Shown: positions 9,031 through 18,500 of the stretch, piece after piece
Layout: each line of letters begins with the position of its first letter
How positions within the stretch are numbered: position 1 is the stretch's first letter
NCBI GenBank assembly: GCA_030407315.1
Contig: JALQPE010002400.1
Coordinates: forward strand, 1-22,749
Direction: 5' to 3'
DNA: 22,749 nt
From: Asparagopsis taxiformis
Taxonomy: Eukaryota > Rhodophyta > Florideophyceae > Bonnemaisoniales > Bonnemaisoniaceae
Made by a program: the position numbers and the translations under genes
Notes under the pieces: generated by a model
What the model saw: the letters and a program-made list of their open reading frames with translations, nothing else
Databases searched by the model: none
Told to the model about the DNA's origin: nothing

Positions 9031-9504
9031 TAGCTATGTGCTCTAAACCGATTCTAACAAGCAGAAAGAATCCTCTCCTTCATGACGATGCTCTCGAATT
9101 GAGTGCAATGCAACGGACTCCCTCCAGGAGAACGACAAAGCATCGTCTTTTGCAAGACATTTTCGTACGAAAAATAATCGAAACACATATTTGACTTTAA
9201 CCTAACAGCTATCGCGAGCACCGTACTCAGCTAAATTTCCTCTGTAATTTCCTTCCTCCAACCAATCAATAGCCGCTTGGTCACAGGCTTAAAAGCCTTC
9301 CACTATTTGTCCTATCCATCGAAGAGGGTTCGATCCAGGCCTTGATGGGTGTGGAACCCGAGAACTTGAAAATGGAACATATTGCGACAGAGATGAGATG
9401 TCATTCTCTTTCGTTTACTTTTTTCTAACAAGATTCTAAACGTCTACGCAGCGGAACGAACCCAATGTCGTCCGTCCGTTTTCAGCCCGGTGAGATGTTT
9501 TTGC

Positions 9505-9834
9505 CATTAACGGAGGTGGAGGCGGCTATGGAGGAAGCCTGCGGTTCGGGTATTCTTTCCATTAACGGAGGTGGAGGTGGCGGCTTTGGAGGAAGCCTGG
9601 AGAACATGTGAGATGTCAGTACCCATGGATCACAAGAAAAACATGTAGAGGTCCAGTTTGGATATTGTTGCCATTAACGGAGGCGGAGGAGGCGGCTACG
9701 GTGGAAGCCTGGAGAGCATGTGAGATGTCAGTACCCATGGATCACATGAAGAACATGTTGAGGTGCGGTTCGGATATTCTTTCCATTAACGGAGGCGGAG
9801 GAGGCGGCTACGGTGGAAGCCTGGAGAAGAATAG
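9505..9834 (+). repeat. Glycine-codon-like tandem repeat, four copies
   Basis: Copies of an ATTAACGGAGG... motif begin at 9506, 9561, 9673 and 9785. Copies 2-4 are spaced 112 bp. Read from ATT, each gives Ile-Asn-Gly-rich-Tyr/Phe-Gly-Gly-Ser-Leu. Differences between copies are mostly at third positions (GGT, GGC, GGA; TAT, TAC, TTT). The 112-bp period changes the frame from copy to copy, so no continuous glycine-rich protein is encoded now. The intervening part contains a repeated GATGTCAGTACCCATGGATC motif. It may be a relic of a gene or simply a minisatellite. Confidence 0.7.
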
Positions 9835-10125
9835 AATAGTCCTATACCCATGGATCACAAGTAGACGTAGTTGGGCTCCTTTTCGAAGCCCATTCGTCTC
9901 TTGAATAAATTTAGCACCCAAATCATATACGATTGCCGAGTTGACACCCCGTATGTCTCGTTGGTAGAAATAGCAGGGGTTCCACCACTCAGCTGGCGGG
10001 AAGTAGTTACTGATTATATGAGATATGGCTTAGCTCCCGCCAAAACCGATAGCTCTGGGCTCAGGTTCTCCAAATGTGGTTATACGAATGTGTTCTGACA
10101 ATGGTAGAAGACGAATATCTGCATC
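9835..10125. other. Unassigned sequence between repeats
   Basis: Only short ORFs without a recognisable family are present. No RNA gene or further repeat is evident. Confidence 0.3.
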
Positions 10126-10325
10126 CTGCTTTGAATTAAAATTTGGGCTATTCTCAAAAACATGCACATGTGAACATGTTTTTGAGATGGGGGTGTGCCG
10201 TACGGCACAATCGACCGCCGAAATCGATGTTTTTTGCAATATTTTTTCTGCCCGAAATTGTAGAATTTCTGGGCTGGCCAGCAATGCATCTGAGTCGGAC
10301 ATCCCCACGTCCAGTGGCCGTCCGG
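10126..10325 (+). repeat. Hairpin repeat copy 3, forward
   Basis: A complete core with the hairpin, the 16-bp palindrome at 10194-10209 and a GGACATCCCCACGTCC-type end that is more diverged than in other copies. It lies directly upstream of the methyltransferase-SET gene, and the inverted copy 4 lies directly downstream of that gene. Confidence 0.85.
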
Positions 10326-10639
10326 ATGTCGCTCACCTGGTAAGCGTGAGGCACCTGTGTCAACCTATGTGACTGGCGGCCTTGCAGTACAACACTCAAA
10401 GGCAGGGAATCACAATCTTTTTAAAATTTTTTCTCTACCACGTATCCGTCACAACTTATTACCTACACCGGTTACGGGTTTCAAGACCTTTCCAGTGCTG
10501 TGTACCCGTATACTCTGTTCCGTTCGATATCAACCAGTGTTCCTCACGAAAGAGTGCAAACGTCACGAGATACGTCGTCAAATTTGACTGTCTCGCCGAG
10601 CGGTCGCCATCCTGTACCGAATTTTCCACTCATTCCATT
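10326..10639 (+). promoter_or_regulatory. Leader/promoter region of the methyltransferase-SET gene
   Basis: The coding frame is open back to 10382, but the upstream part reads like leader sequence. The ATG at 10640 has A at -3 and starts a normal basic N-terminus (MTNKRRR). The promoter is therefore expected here or within hairpin copy 3. No specific element can be identified. Confidence 0.35.
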
Positions 10640-13600
10640 ATGACGAATAAGCGCAGGCGCAACAGCAATCCGATCGTTGACGACGCAACCGTGCCAATTC
10701 TGCGCGAACCCGCTAGCCCTTGGGAGGATTCTAGTGACATGGGTACACGTCGAAACGTAGGTCGCGCCGCCCGCGAAACTACTCTCGCTGGCAAAGACTT
10801 CCTCCGCCTCTTGCTGGATTTATTCGCCCACTCAAGTTTCGCAGACTTGACGGACAAGCCGGGAGGTTTCACATACGCGGACCTTGGCGCTTGGGTTGCG
10901 CAGGGCACGGAAGAACAATTTGTGGCGCTGCAAGGTCGACTCAGCATGTCCTTCAGCGGTCGTTCGAAGAATGCTGGAGTCGAGGCGGATGTTGCCGAAA
11001 TCGTCATGGCAGAGATGAACGTTGAGCGAGCCAAGCAGATTGTTCGTCTGGCATTACCCATTGCCGAGTTTTCAAGACAGGATGAGCGTATCGGGCAATG
11101 GGTTGAGCACTGCATCCTTTCTGGGATCGTGCCGCAGACCTTCCTTATTGGATGTAACATGCTTCCTTCGCCACTACAGGCGCCGCAGCGCGGGGAACCA
11201 AGCGCCTTCGTTCTTGCTCCACCGGAAACGTTCGAGGTATTGATGTATTTCCAAGCGTTGTCTATCATCCGAAATCACAACAAGAACCTGCCGCGTCGCC
11301 GAATAGGAGATGCGGCCGAAGAGGGGAACGAAGCCGCACGCGTCCCAGCCCATCGGAAAAGCACTAATCGAGCTTGTTACGTGGTTCAAGTTTTATACCA
11401 TGCTTGGACCGATGTGGCCTACGCCGCAAAGTTTTCCAGCTTCGAAGAGTTGATGGCGCCGTACATCATTTTCGACAGCAGTGAGCATTGGTTTGACGTG
11501 CTCGATGAAGGTCTATTCGCACCGATGGAGCAGAAGCTAGATCTCTACCACAACAAAGCTCCCCTATCTCATCCTGATGGATATGGTGGAAAAGTAGAGA
11601 CAAGAACCAGTGCGCAGCACAGTGCATTTAGGGACCTTGTGAGGAAGTTCTTCGACCGGTTGCAGTTTCTTATCGTCAACCCGGACCTGTACACCTGGCC
11701 GGAGTCCGACCGCTGGGGGGCACTGGAAATATACTTCTCAAGCGGAAATCCGGACAAGCTGCCAGCGTATTTTGACACCCTCGACGAAGACGTTATGGCT
11801 GTCCTCCGCCCGGCACCACAAGCCGCGGACGCAGAAAAGGTCCCCAAGCCGGTTGATGACACTCCCACTCGTCGCAACACAGGAGGGAGAGGTTTGGTTC
11901 CGTCGACAAGACACACAACCAGGCTTCAACTTGGACCTGGGAGGACCAGTCTTACTGCCCAAGGGCCGTCTCCCCCGTCACCGTCACCCCATGCGACAGA
12001 AGAGCAGGAAAGTGAAGGGCAGGCTCTCGCAAAGGACTTTCTTTCGAAAATGAGTCAGTATTGCCGGGTGTACGACGTCCCTTTCGAAGATTTGGTCAGT
12101 GCCGACGAGAGCCGAGAACACGTGCCCATCACGGGCAACGTTCAGCTCATTCTGACTGATCCGCCCTACAATGTTCGTCGTAAGAGGAACGATTCCAACT
12201 CTTCGTACGACAGGCTAACTGCAGAAGATATGCAGGCTAGCATCGAAGTGTTTGACGAGCTGTTGCGCCCCGGTGGCCACGGCATCGTGTTCTGCTCGGT
12301 TTTGCAGTTCTACGAATGGTTCCATTACTTGGAAACGTACAAAGGACCGCAGTCAGAAGGCCCAACCGATACTGCTGCCAGTGATGACGGGTCGGATGAA
12401 GAAGAGGTTACGTCCATGAATTCGGACTCCGAAGCATCGCAGCACAGTGGCGAAGAAAGTGCGGATGAGGAGGAGGACGAGGAGGAGGAGGACGTCGTTC
12501 GGAATTCAGTTTTCTTCGTTGACGAGGTACCTCTGTTGTTTGTCCGACTACCTGGGCACCTCTATCAAATGCCGGGGCGGAAGAGGTACCAACGCATGAA
12601 CATGGCAGAGGTCGCTATCCACTTCTGGAAGCGAGGTGTTCCGTTCAAGACCGGAAGCGAGATGGTGGCCTATAGGAACCACGGATACATGGACGGCACG
12701 TACCCGGCGTGGTGCAACGTCACCATCAATATGCCCGCCATCGATTCGAATGAGATGGTGTGGCGAACAAGGAGCACAACCGGTGCTACGGTCAGAGTTC
12801 GTGCAGAGCAGAAGAGCGTCGCTCTCATGATGGAGTTGATCAGCCAGCATTCACAGCCTGGTGATATTGTTGTCGATCCATTCTCTGGCACTTTCGCAAC
12901 GGGAAAAGCAGCTATGAGCTTGCCTGAGCACCGTGTTTTCGTCGGCAGTGACATGGACAAATTGTGTGTGGTACGATCGCTTCCAAAGCTGTGTGCAGTC
13001 ATGTCACGTGTAATTCTTTCAAACAACACTGACATGAGGGTCACGACAGAAGCGAAACAGAGTGCTGAGAAGTTCTTGGCGTCCCCCTCTGTCACGATGC
13101 GTACGCAGAGGGAACGCAGGATCATCGAACCCCCACCTGGCCTTCCCCTGTACCAGAGGTTCCCGAAATATATTCGGCAGTACCTCTGGCAGCTGTGCCC
13201 AGAGTCGATTGCGTCGCGCGAGCACATGGAGAAACCGGTACATTATTGGCCACCTTCCCTGCGCCGCTGGTTGCAAACTGAAAACCCTCGCGTGATGCGG
13301 GCACACGATTGTGTTGCGAAAAAATTGAGCGTTCGACCATCGCTGATTAAGCATCCAAATGCAGGAAGAGGGCTCTTCGCTGAACAGACATTTAATGTTG
13401 GTGACGAAGTATGTGCATACTACGGAACTGTTGTGTACTCTGATATGAGCAAGGAGTCGATGAGGTTCGCGTACGGAGAGGGTCACATGGCGATAACGAA
13501 GGAAACATTCTTGATGTATGCTATCAAGCTGTATGCAACAGCGGAGGACGACGAAAACATCGAGCATCCAATTTGGATTGTTCCGGCTCCGTTCTGTTCG

Positions 13601-13837
13601 GCGCAGTTCATCAACGACCCGCGGTATTTGCGAGGTGAGGACACTCCGGCGGAAGACACCAGGCGGATGGCCAACGTCGAGTTTGTCGAGAACTACAGCA
13701 GCGGTTCGACGGGGAAGAAGCTCAAGGCGAAGGACCTAGAAAATCCGAAGATCATTGTAGTACGTGCAATCCGCGATATCCGTCCGGGGCAGGAGCTCTA
13801 CGTTCATTATGGGACAGCGTTTAGAGCATGGAATTAG
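10640..13837 (+). CDS. DNA methyltransferase (N6/N4 type) fused to a SET domain
   Basis: A 1065-residue protein if started at the ATG at 10640 (A at -3; an upstream in-frame ATG at 10382 would add 86 leader-like residues). Residues 1-470 show no recognised family. The methyltransferase part has catalytic DPPY at 507-510 and the SAM-binding loop DPFSGTFATG at 746-755, followed by VGSDMD at 768-773. The order catalytic motif, variable region, SAM motif is that of the bacterial-type N6_N4_Mtase family, which makes N6-methyladenine or N4-methylcytosine. An acidic Asp/Glu/Ser stretch (about 573-619) interrupts the domain. Residues about 900-1060 form a SET-like domain: AGRGLFA at 908, FINDPR at 990, ANVEF at 1011 and ELYVHYG at the end. 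The canonical NHxC is replaced by NDPR. A likely AATAAA follows at 13869. The predicted role is writing DNA methylation and lysine methylation on the same chromatin. Confidence 0.82.
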   Translation: MTNKRRRNSNPIVDDATVPILREPASPWEDSSDMGTRRNVGRAARETTLAGKDFLRLLLDLFAHSSFADLTDKPGGFTYADLGAWVAQGTEEQFVALQGRLSMSFSGRSKNAGVEADVAEIVMAEMNVERAKQIVRLALPIAEFSRQDERIGQWVEHCILSGIVPQTFLIGCNMLPSPLQAPQRGEPSAFVLAPPETFEVLMYFQALSIIRNHNKNLPRRRIGDAAEEGNEAARVPAHRKSTNRACYVVQVLYHAWTDVAYAAKFSSFEELMAPYIIFDSSEHWFDVLDEGLFAPMEQKLDLYHNKAPLSHPDGYGGKVETRTSAQHSAFRDLVRKFFDRLQFLIVNPDLYTWPESDRWGALEIYFSSGNPDKLPAYFDTLDEDVMAVLRPAPQAADAEKVPKPVDDTPTRRNTGGRGLVPSTRHTTRLQLGPGRTSLTAQGPSPPSPSPHATEEQESEGQALAKDFLSKMSQYCRVYDVPFEDLVSADESREHVPITGNVQLILTDPPYNVRRKRNDSNSSYDRLTAEDMQASIEVFDELLRPGGHGIVFCSVLQFYEWFHYLETYKGPQSEGPTDTAASDDGSDEEEVTSMNSDSEASQHSGEESADEEEDEEEEDVVRNSVFFVDEVPLLFVRLPGHLYQMPGRKRYQRMNMAEVAIHFWKRGVPFKTGSEMVAYRNHGYMDGTYPAWCNVTINMPAIDSNEMVWRTRSTTGATVRVRAEQKSVALMMELISQHSQPGDIVVDPFSGTFATGKAAMSLPEHRVFVGSDMDKLCVVRSLPKLCAVMSRVILSNNTDMRVTTEAKQSAEKFLASPSVTMRTQRERRIIEPPPGLPLYQRFPKYIRQYLWQLCPESIASREHMEKPVHYWPPSLRRWLQTENPRVMRAHDCVAKKLSVRPSLIKHPNAGRGLFAEQTFNVGDEVCAYYGTVVYSDMSKESMRFAYGEGHMAITKETFLMYAIKLYATAEDDENIEHPIWIVPAPFCSAQFINDPRYLRGEDTPAEDTRRMANVEFVENYSSGSTGKKLKAKDLENPKIIVVRAIRDIRPGQELYVHYGTAFRAWN

Positions 13838-13868
13838 GGTCACGAAAGATGTTTTCATTTCGACTACA

Positions 13869-13874
13869 AATAAA
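13869..13874 (+). terminator. Candidate polyadenylation signal
   Basis: An AATAAA hexamer lies 32 bases after the stop codon of the methyltransferase-SET gene. The position is plausible for a eukaryotic 3' end. There is no direct evidence of use. Confidence 0.4.
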
Positions 13875-14063
13875 GCTACGTTCCAGAGTTGAAGTATATC
13901 ATATAATGCAGAATGTCCAGCCACCATTAGTCCAGGGTGAAACCTATTCGGCAGTACTCGCCTGTCAAAAACCAATCGTTCACACTCTAGGTGCACTTCG
14001 TCCGAGCAGTGAACCTGACTGCTTGGTTGCTGTTATGCGTGCAGATGCAAAATACAAGACCAA

Positions 14064-14264
14064 GTTGAAATGGACGCCCGGTGGATGTCCAGCTCAGTTG
14101 CATTGCTGTCCAGCCCAGAAATTCTACAATTCAGGGCAGAAAAAATATTGCAAAAAACATCGATTTCAGCGGGTCGATTGTGCCGTACGGCACACCCCCA
14201 TCTCAAAAACATGTTCACATGTGCATGTTTTTGAGAATAGCCCAAATTTTAATTCAAATCAGGG
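14064..14264 (-). repeat. Hairpin repeat copy 4, inverted
   Basis: Reverse orientation relative to copies 1-3, with the palindrome at 14179-14194. It begins with a GAAATGGACGCCCGGTGGATGTCC block and ends in CAAATCAGGG. With copy 3 it flanks the methyltransferase-SET gene as inverted repeats. The 100 bases upstream also resemble the sequence upstream of copies 6 and 8 (TGCTTGGTTGCTG-type). Confidence 0.85.
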
Positions 14265-14451
14265 TGTCTAATTTGGCCACAACGGCCCCAGGAACCGACC
14301 GCCGCCCCGAGTGGGGTTGTCACTGGCTTCTGTAAGCACTAACTGTAAGGCTAAATGGCGTCTGACAAAGGGTCAATTTCAGGCTCAATACGCCAGGGAC
14401 AGGTCTTGGTCCTTGTTCCATCATGGTCCCACCCCACTCTCTCACGACCAA

Positions 14452-14652
14452 CCTGAAATGCACGTCCGGTGGATGTCCAGCTCGATTGCACTGCTGGCCA
14501 GCCCGGAAATTCTAAAATTTCGGGCACAAAAAAATTGTAAAAAATCAACGATTTCAGCGGGTCGTTTGTGCCGTACGGCACACCCCCATTTCAAAAACAT
14601 GTTCACATGTGCATGTTTTTGAGAATAGCCCAAATTTTAATTCAAATCAGGG
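14452..14652 (-). repeat. Hairpin repeat copy 5, inverted
   Basis: A complete core with the palindrome at 14567-14582, 388 bases from that of copy 4. The spacer between copies 4 and 5 is the reverse complement of the spacer between copies 1 and 2. Confidence 0.85.
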
Positions 14653-14952
14653 TGTCTAATTTGGCCACAACGGCCCCAGGAACCGGCCGCCGCCCCGAGC
14701 GGGGTCATCACTGGCTTCTGTAAGCACTAACTGTGAGGCTAAATGGCGCCGGAAGATGGGCCGATTGCAGGCTTCAAGCCTAAGTTATGCTAGGGAGAAA
14801 TCTTCTTCCGTGTTTCATCATGGTCCCGCCTTACTCCCTCAACAGAAACACTACTCACCCATCACGTTACTCATATTCCGTGCACTTTATATTAGTAGTG
14901 AACCCGCCTGCTTAGTTGCTGCAATGCGTGGATGTAGGCAGCACACGACCAA

Positions 14953-15217
14953 CCTGAAATGGACGTCCGGTGGATGTCCATCTCAGATGCACTGCTGGCC
15001 AGCCCAGAAATTCTAAAATTTCGGGCACAAAAAATCTTGCAAAAATCAACGATTTGGGCGGGTCGATTGTGCCGTACGGCACACCCCCATCTCAAAAACA
15101 TGTTCACATGTGCATGTTTTTGAGAATAGCCCAAATTTTAACTCAAATCAGGGTGTTCCCCGGATAAAGGGGTGCTCGCAGCCGCCCCAAAAGCCGCCTA
15201 GCTTGACAGCTGTAATT
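14953..15217 (-). repeat. Hairpin repeat copy 6, inverted, with outer edge
   Basis: The core is 14953-15153, with the palindrome at 15068-15083, 501 bases from that of copy 5. The sequence to 15217 (ending ACAGCTGTAATT) is the reverse complement of the outer edge of copy 1 at 8428. The pair 8428/15217 thus bounds a segment of about 6.8 kb that contains the methyltransferase-SET gene. Confidence 0.8.
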
Positions 15218-15500
15218 TTAACACATTACACATCAAGGACACTGCCTGCTTCACGCCACCTCGTCAGGTTTCGAGAGCCCGACTCGGGCCCGTTCTGAAC
15301 GGACACTCACATCTCGATTGCCTGTCTTGCATTCCAGCGGTCACGATAGGTGTGTACCTAACAAAATTTCGGTTGTATTGTGTTATTATTTCCAGCGATT
15401 GGCGTTCACGACCATTCTTCAACTTAACGTGAAACATACCATCCACATCACTCGAATACGTCAACGTCAACCATCTCTTTTCCTTTCCAACTCAACAACC
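15218..15500 (+). promoter_or_regulatory. Leader/promoter region of the ParB-dioxygenase gene
   Basis: The frame is open back to 15318, but the ATG at 15501 lies in a strong context (ACCATGG), so this stretch is taken as promoter and 5' leader. No specific promoter motif is recognised. Confidence 0.4.
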
Positions 15501-18500
15501 ATGGCGGATACGCATTTCAGCAGTTTGTTTTCAACGGTTTGCGGCGATCAAGTGAGCGCGTCAGCGGAGTCGCGCGGACTCAAGCGCGGCGTCGATGTCG
15601 ACTTGTTTGCGGACGTGGACGGTGCGGCTGTGCATATTGGGACGGCTTCGGTGAGCACTGCTGGTGGCGATGTTGGCCTTCCGCGCACGCTGCACAACCA
15701 CAAGCTGCCGGAAACCGACGAGGCCGACTATATCGTCGTGCGCAACATTGCGACTAAGGACAAGTTCAAGGACCTCCCGTTCCCGTACATGTTTGATGGC
15801 GCCGAGGGACCGCCGGAGACGATGGGTGGAGCATACGCCGCGGCGTTTTACCCTTGGGATACTCGGATGATGCGCCCCGCTGCGGAGGATGGCTCTAGCG
15901 ACATTCGTACCCCTGCTGCAGCGTCAAACTTCAACGCAGCGACGAACCAGGCCAGCTCGGGACGGATGCCCAGTACCGGTCCAGCAGGCGAAATCACTGG
16001 TTCGGGGGGTACGAAGCATCCAGCACGCTCCGTCCCGGTTTCGGGAGGCACGAAGCGCCCTGCTCGCTCTGCCAGAGCCTCCAGTGGAGGCACGAAGCAC
16101 CCTGCTCGCTCCAACGTCACCGAAGCTACTACGCAGGACGTAACCGAGGTGGACGACGAACCGGAGGTGGCGGAAAGCATTCGTGAGCAGCAGGGGACGC
16201 AAATTATGGTGCCCAAGTTTGTGACGTCGGATTACGTCGGAGAAGGAGCGACTGTGTTGGTGAGGCAGCTAGTGGAACCGGCCGTGACCCTTCGCGATGT
16301 CAAAGAAGACCACGTGGAGGACCTGCGCAACAATATGTTGGCGGTGGGGTATGTGAGCTCTTCGCGTATCACTGTGACGGTGCTGAGGTCGCAGAACACG
16401 CATTTGTCCGCCGACACGCGTCTGTTCCAGAATGGCAAATTCCATGCCAATGCGAACGTGACCGTGATCGACGGACTGCATCGTCTCAATGCTATGCATA
16501 GCATTGCGGATGACTTCACGCGCCTCACCCGTATGCACAGAACCAAGCTGCCACAGGAGGCAAACCGCTTGCGCTGGGTTACTCAGCCTCTGGATGTGTA
16601 CTACCTTCGCCGCAAGGACGACAGTGATCTCCAGCCTCATGAGATCATCCACAAGAGTGCAGAGTCGAACCATACGACTGGGACGCAACTGACGGAGCGC
16701 TCCCTGGTTCGAATCTTGTCGTCCATCCAGCAGTTCATCCGTACGATTGCTGTTGCAAACAACGTGGAAAACGCTGGCGACTTGCGTGAGTCTGATGTCA
16801 TCCGAACATTGTTCGAGGCGCAGTTCATGGGGATGATGAATTCGACGAACACGGCTCGGCGGTGGACGCGTTTGGCTATAGCAACGCTGAAGCATCCTGT
16901 TCTCGACGACGTGTTGCGTGAGCTGAACAATTCCGAGCGCCGCAACGAGATTGGGATAACGCACCTGGACCACAAGATAGTGCGCGAGTTGCTGGAAGAA
17001 AACTTTGTCTTCGTCTTGCGTGGTCTTTCGGAGTACTTGAACCCTGCTCATGGCGGACGTCCGGATGGACGCTTTGACGTGAACGACTTTTATACATACG
17101 TCCGTCGCGTGACTGCAATAGCAAATTCTCTGTACGCTGCGTTTGGGCGCCCAAAGAGTATTATGCGCAAGTCATTTCTGAGCACAGAGATGGCAATTGG
17201 GTCGGTTAAGCAGCCGAAGGAGTTGCAATGGCATCTCACCAATGCCATTGCAATGTATAGAGGGGACGACCGGAGCAGTGAGGTTCGAATGCGACGGAGA
17301 ACCACGCGTTTACAGGATTTGGAAACGAACTTGAAAGAGTTTTTCAATCCGACATTGAAGAAGAAGACTAAGGCTCGACGCAAACGCCGCCCTTCTGCTG
17401 CCAATGTGAGACTCACTCACAAGAAGCAGCGGAATGTCGAACATGAGCCTGCTTCGCATGGCATCCGCCGCCGTTCACAGCGACTTCGCTCGACGGGGAG
17501 CACACGCCTCGAGGAAGAAGAGCCGGTTGTGGTACAACAATCCGCCGGGGAAGAAGAGCAGGCCGTTGTTGATAAACCCACCGATCAACAACAAGCCACT
17601 GCTTCCGGTGATGAGGTTGACGAAGACTCCGCCCGTTCCCCCGATTCTGCCGTTGAGATTGTCCCCCAAGATAACCAACGTGCTGGTGCGACTCCCTCCA
17701 ACCAAGAATCTGTCCATACCGCTTCGGACGAGGAAGACAAACAGGGTGCAGACGAGGGCCAAGTCGAAAGCAAGGGGGTCCGCGAAGTGACAATTACATT
17801 CACTGTTCCGGAAGGAGTGGAAGTCGATGAAGACGGTTACATCGTTCGTGACTCTCCTTCTGAAGACGACCTCCTCTTCGACGACCGTATGCCGTCTCTT
17901 CCTGACGATTTCGAAGACCGAGCCGAAGGGCATCATCTGGCGCAGCGTCCCGCGGATGTCATCGCATCGGTGAGGGTTGGCTGTCTGCCCCCGATTGAGC
18001 TCAGGTTGTTATTGGAGAGTGTGGAAATCGATGAGGAGGGCAGAGAGGTGAGGTATTTGAAGCAAGTGGCGATGGACCCTGTGTTTGAGGGGCTGCATAT
18101 TCCGGAAGAACATCGGGCTCGTGTGCTATTCGAAATCGATCACGTCTATCCGATGTTCTTCGCAGCGTGGAAGATGGCTGCCAAGGCGATGTGTGAGCCT
18201 ACATCGACGTTTCTACCCTCGAGGCTGGACTTCGCCCAGGTTGCGCGAATGTCTACAAGCTGGAAGGATTCGTATGAGGCCGGCACTGGTATGGCGTACT
18301 TCCACAATTGCCGAACGGAAATCAACGAGCGAGGGTATACGGTGATGCACAATTTCGCGGATGTAAGCTACCTAGATGCGTCGGACAAGTTCCCATTTGA
18401 CTTGGGTCTCATGGAAGAAATTCCTAACCAGGAATTGTTTCGGTACTTTTTGGGAACGTGGGAGGGGGAGCAGGTGCACAAGGACCCTGGGAACCGGCAG

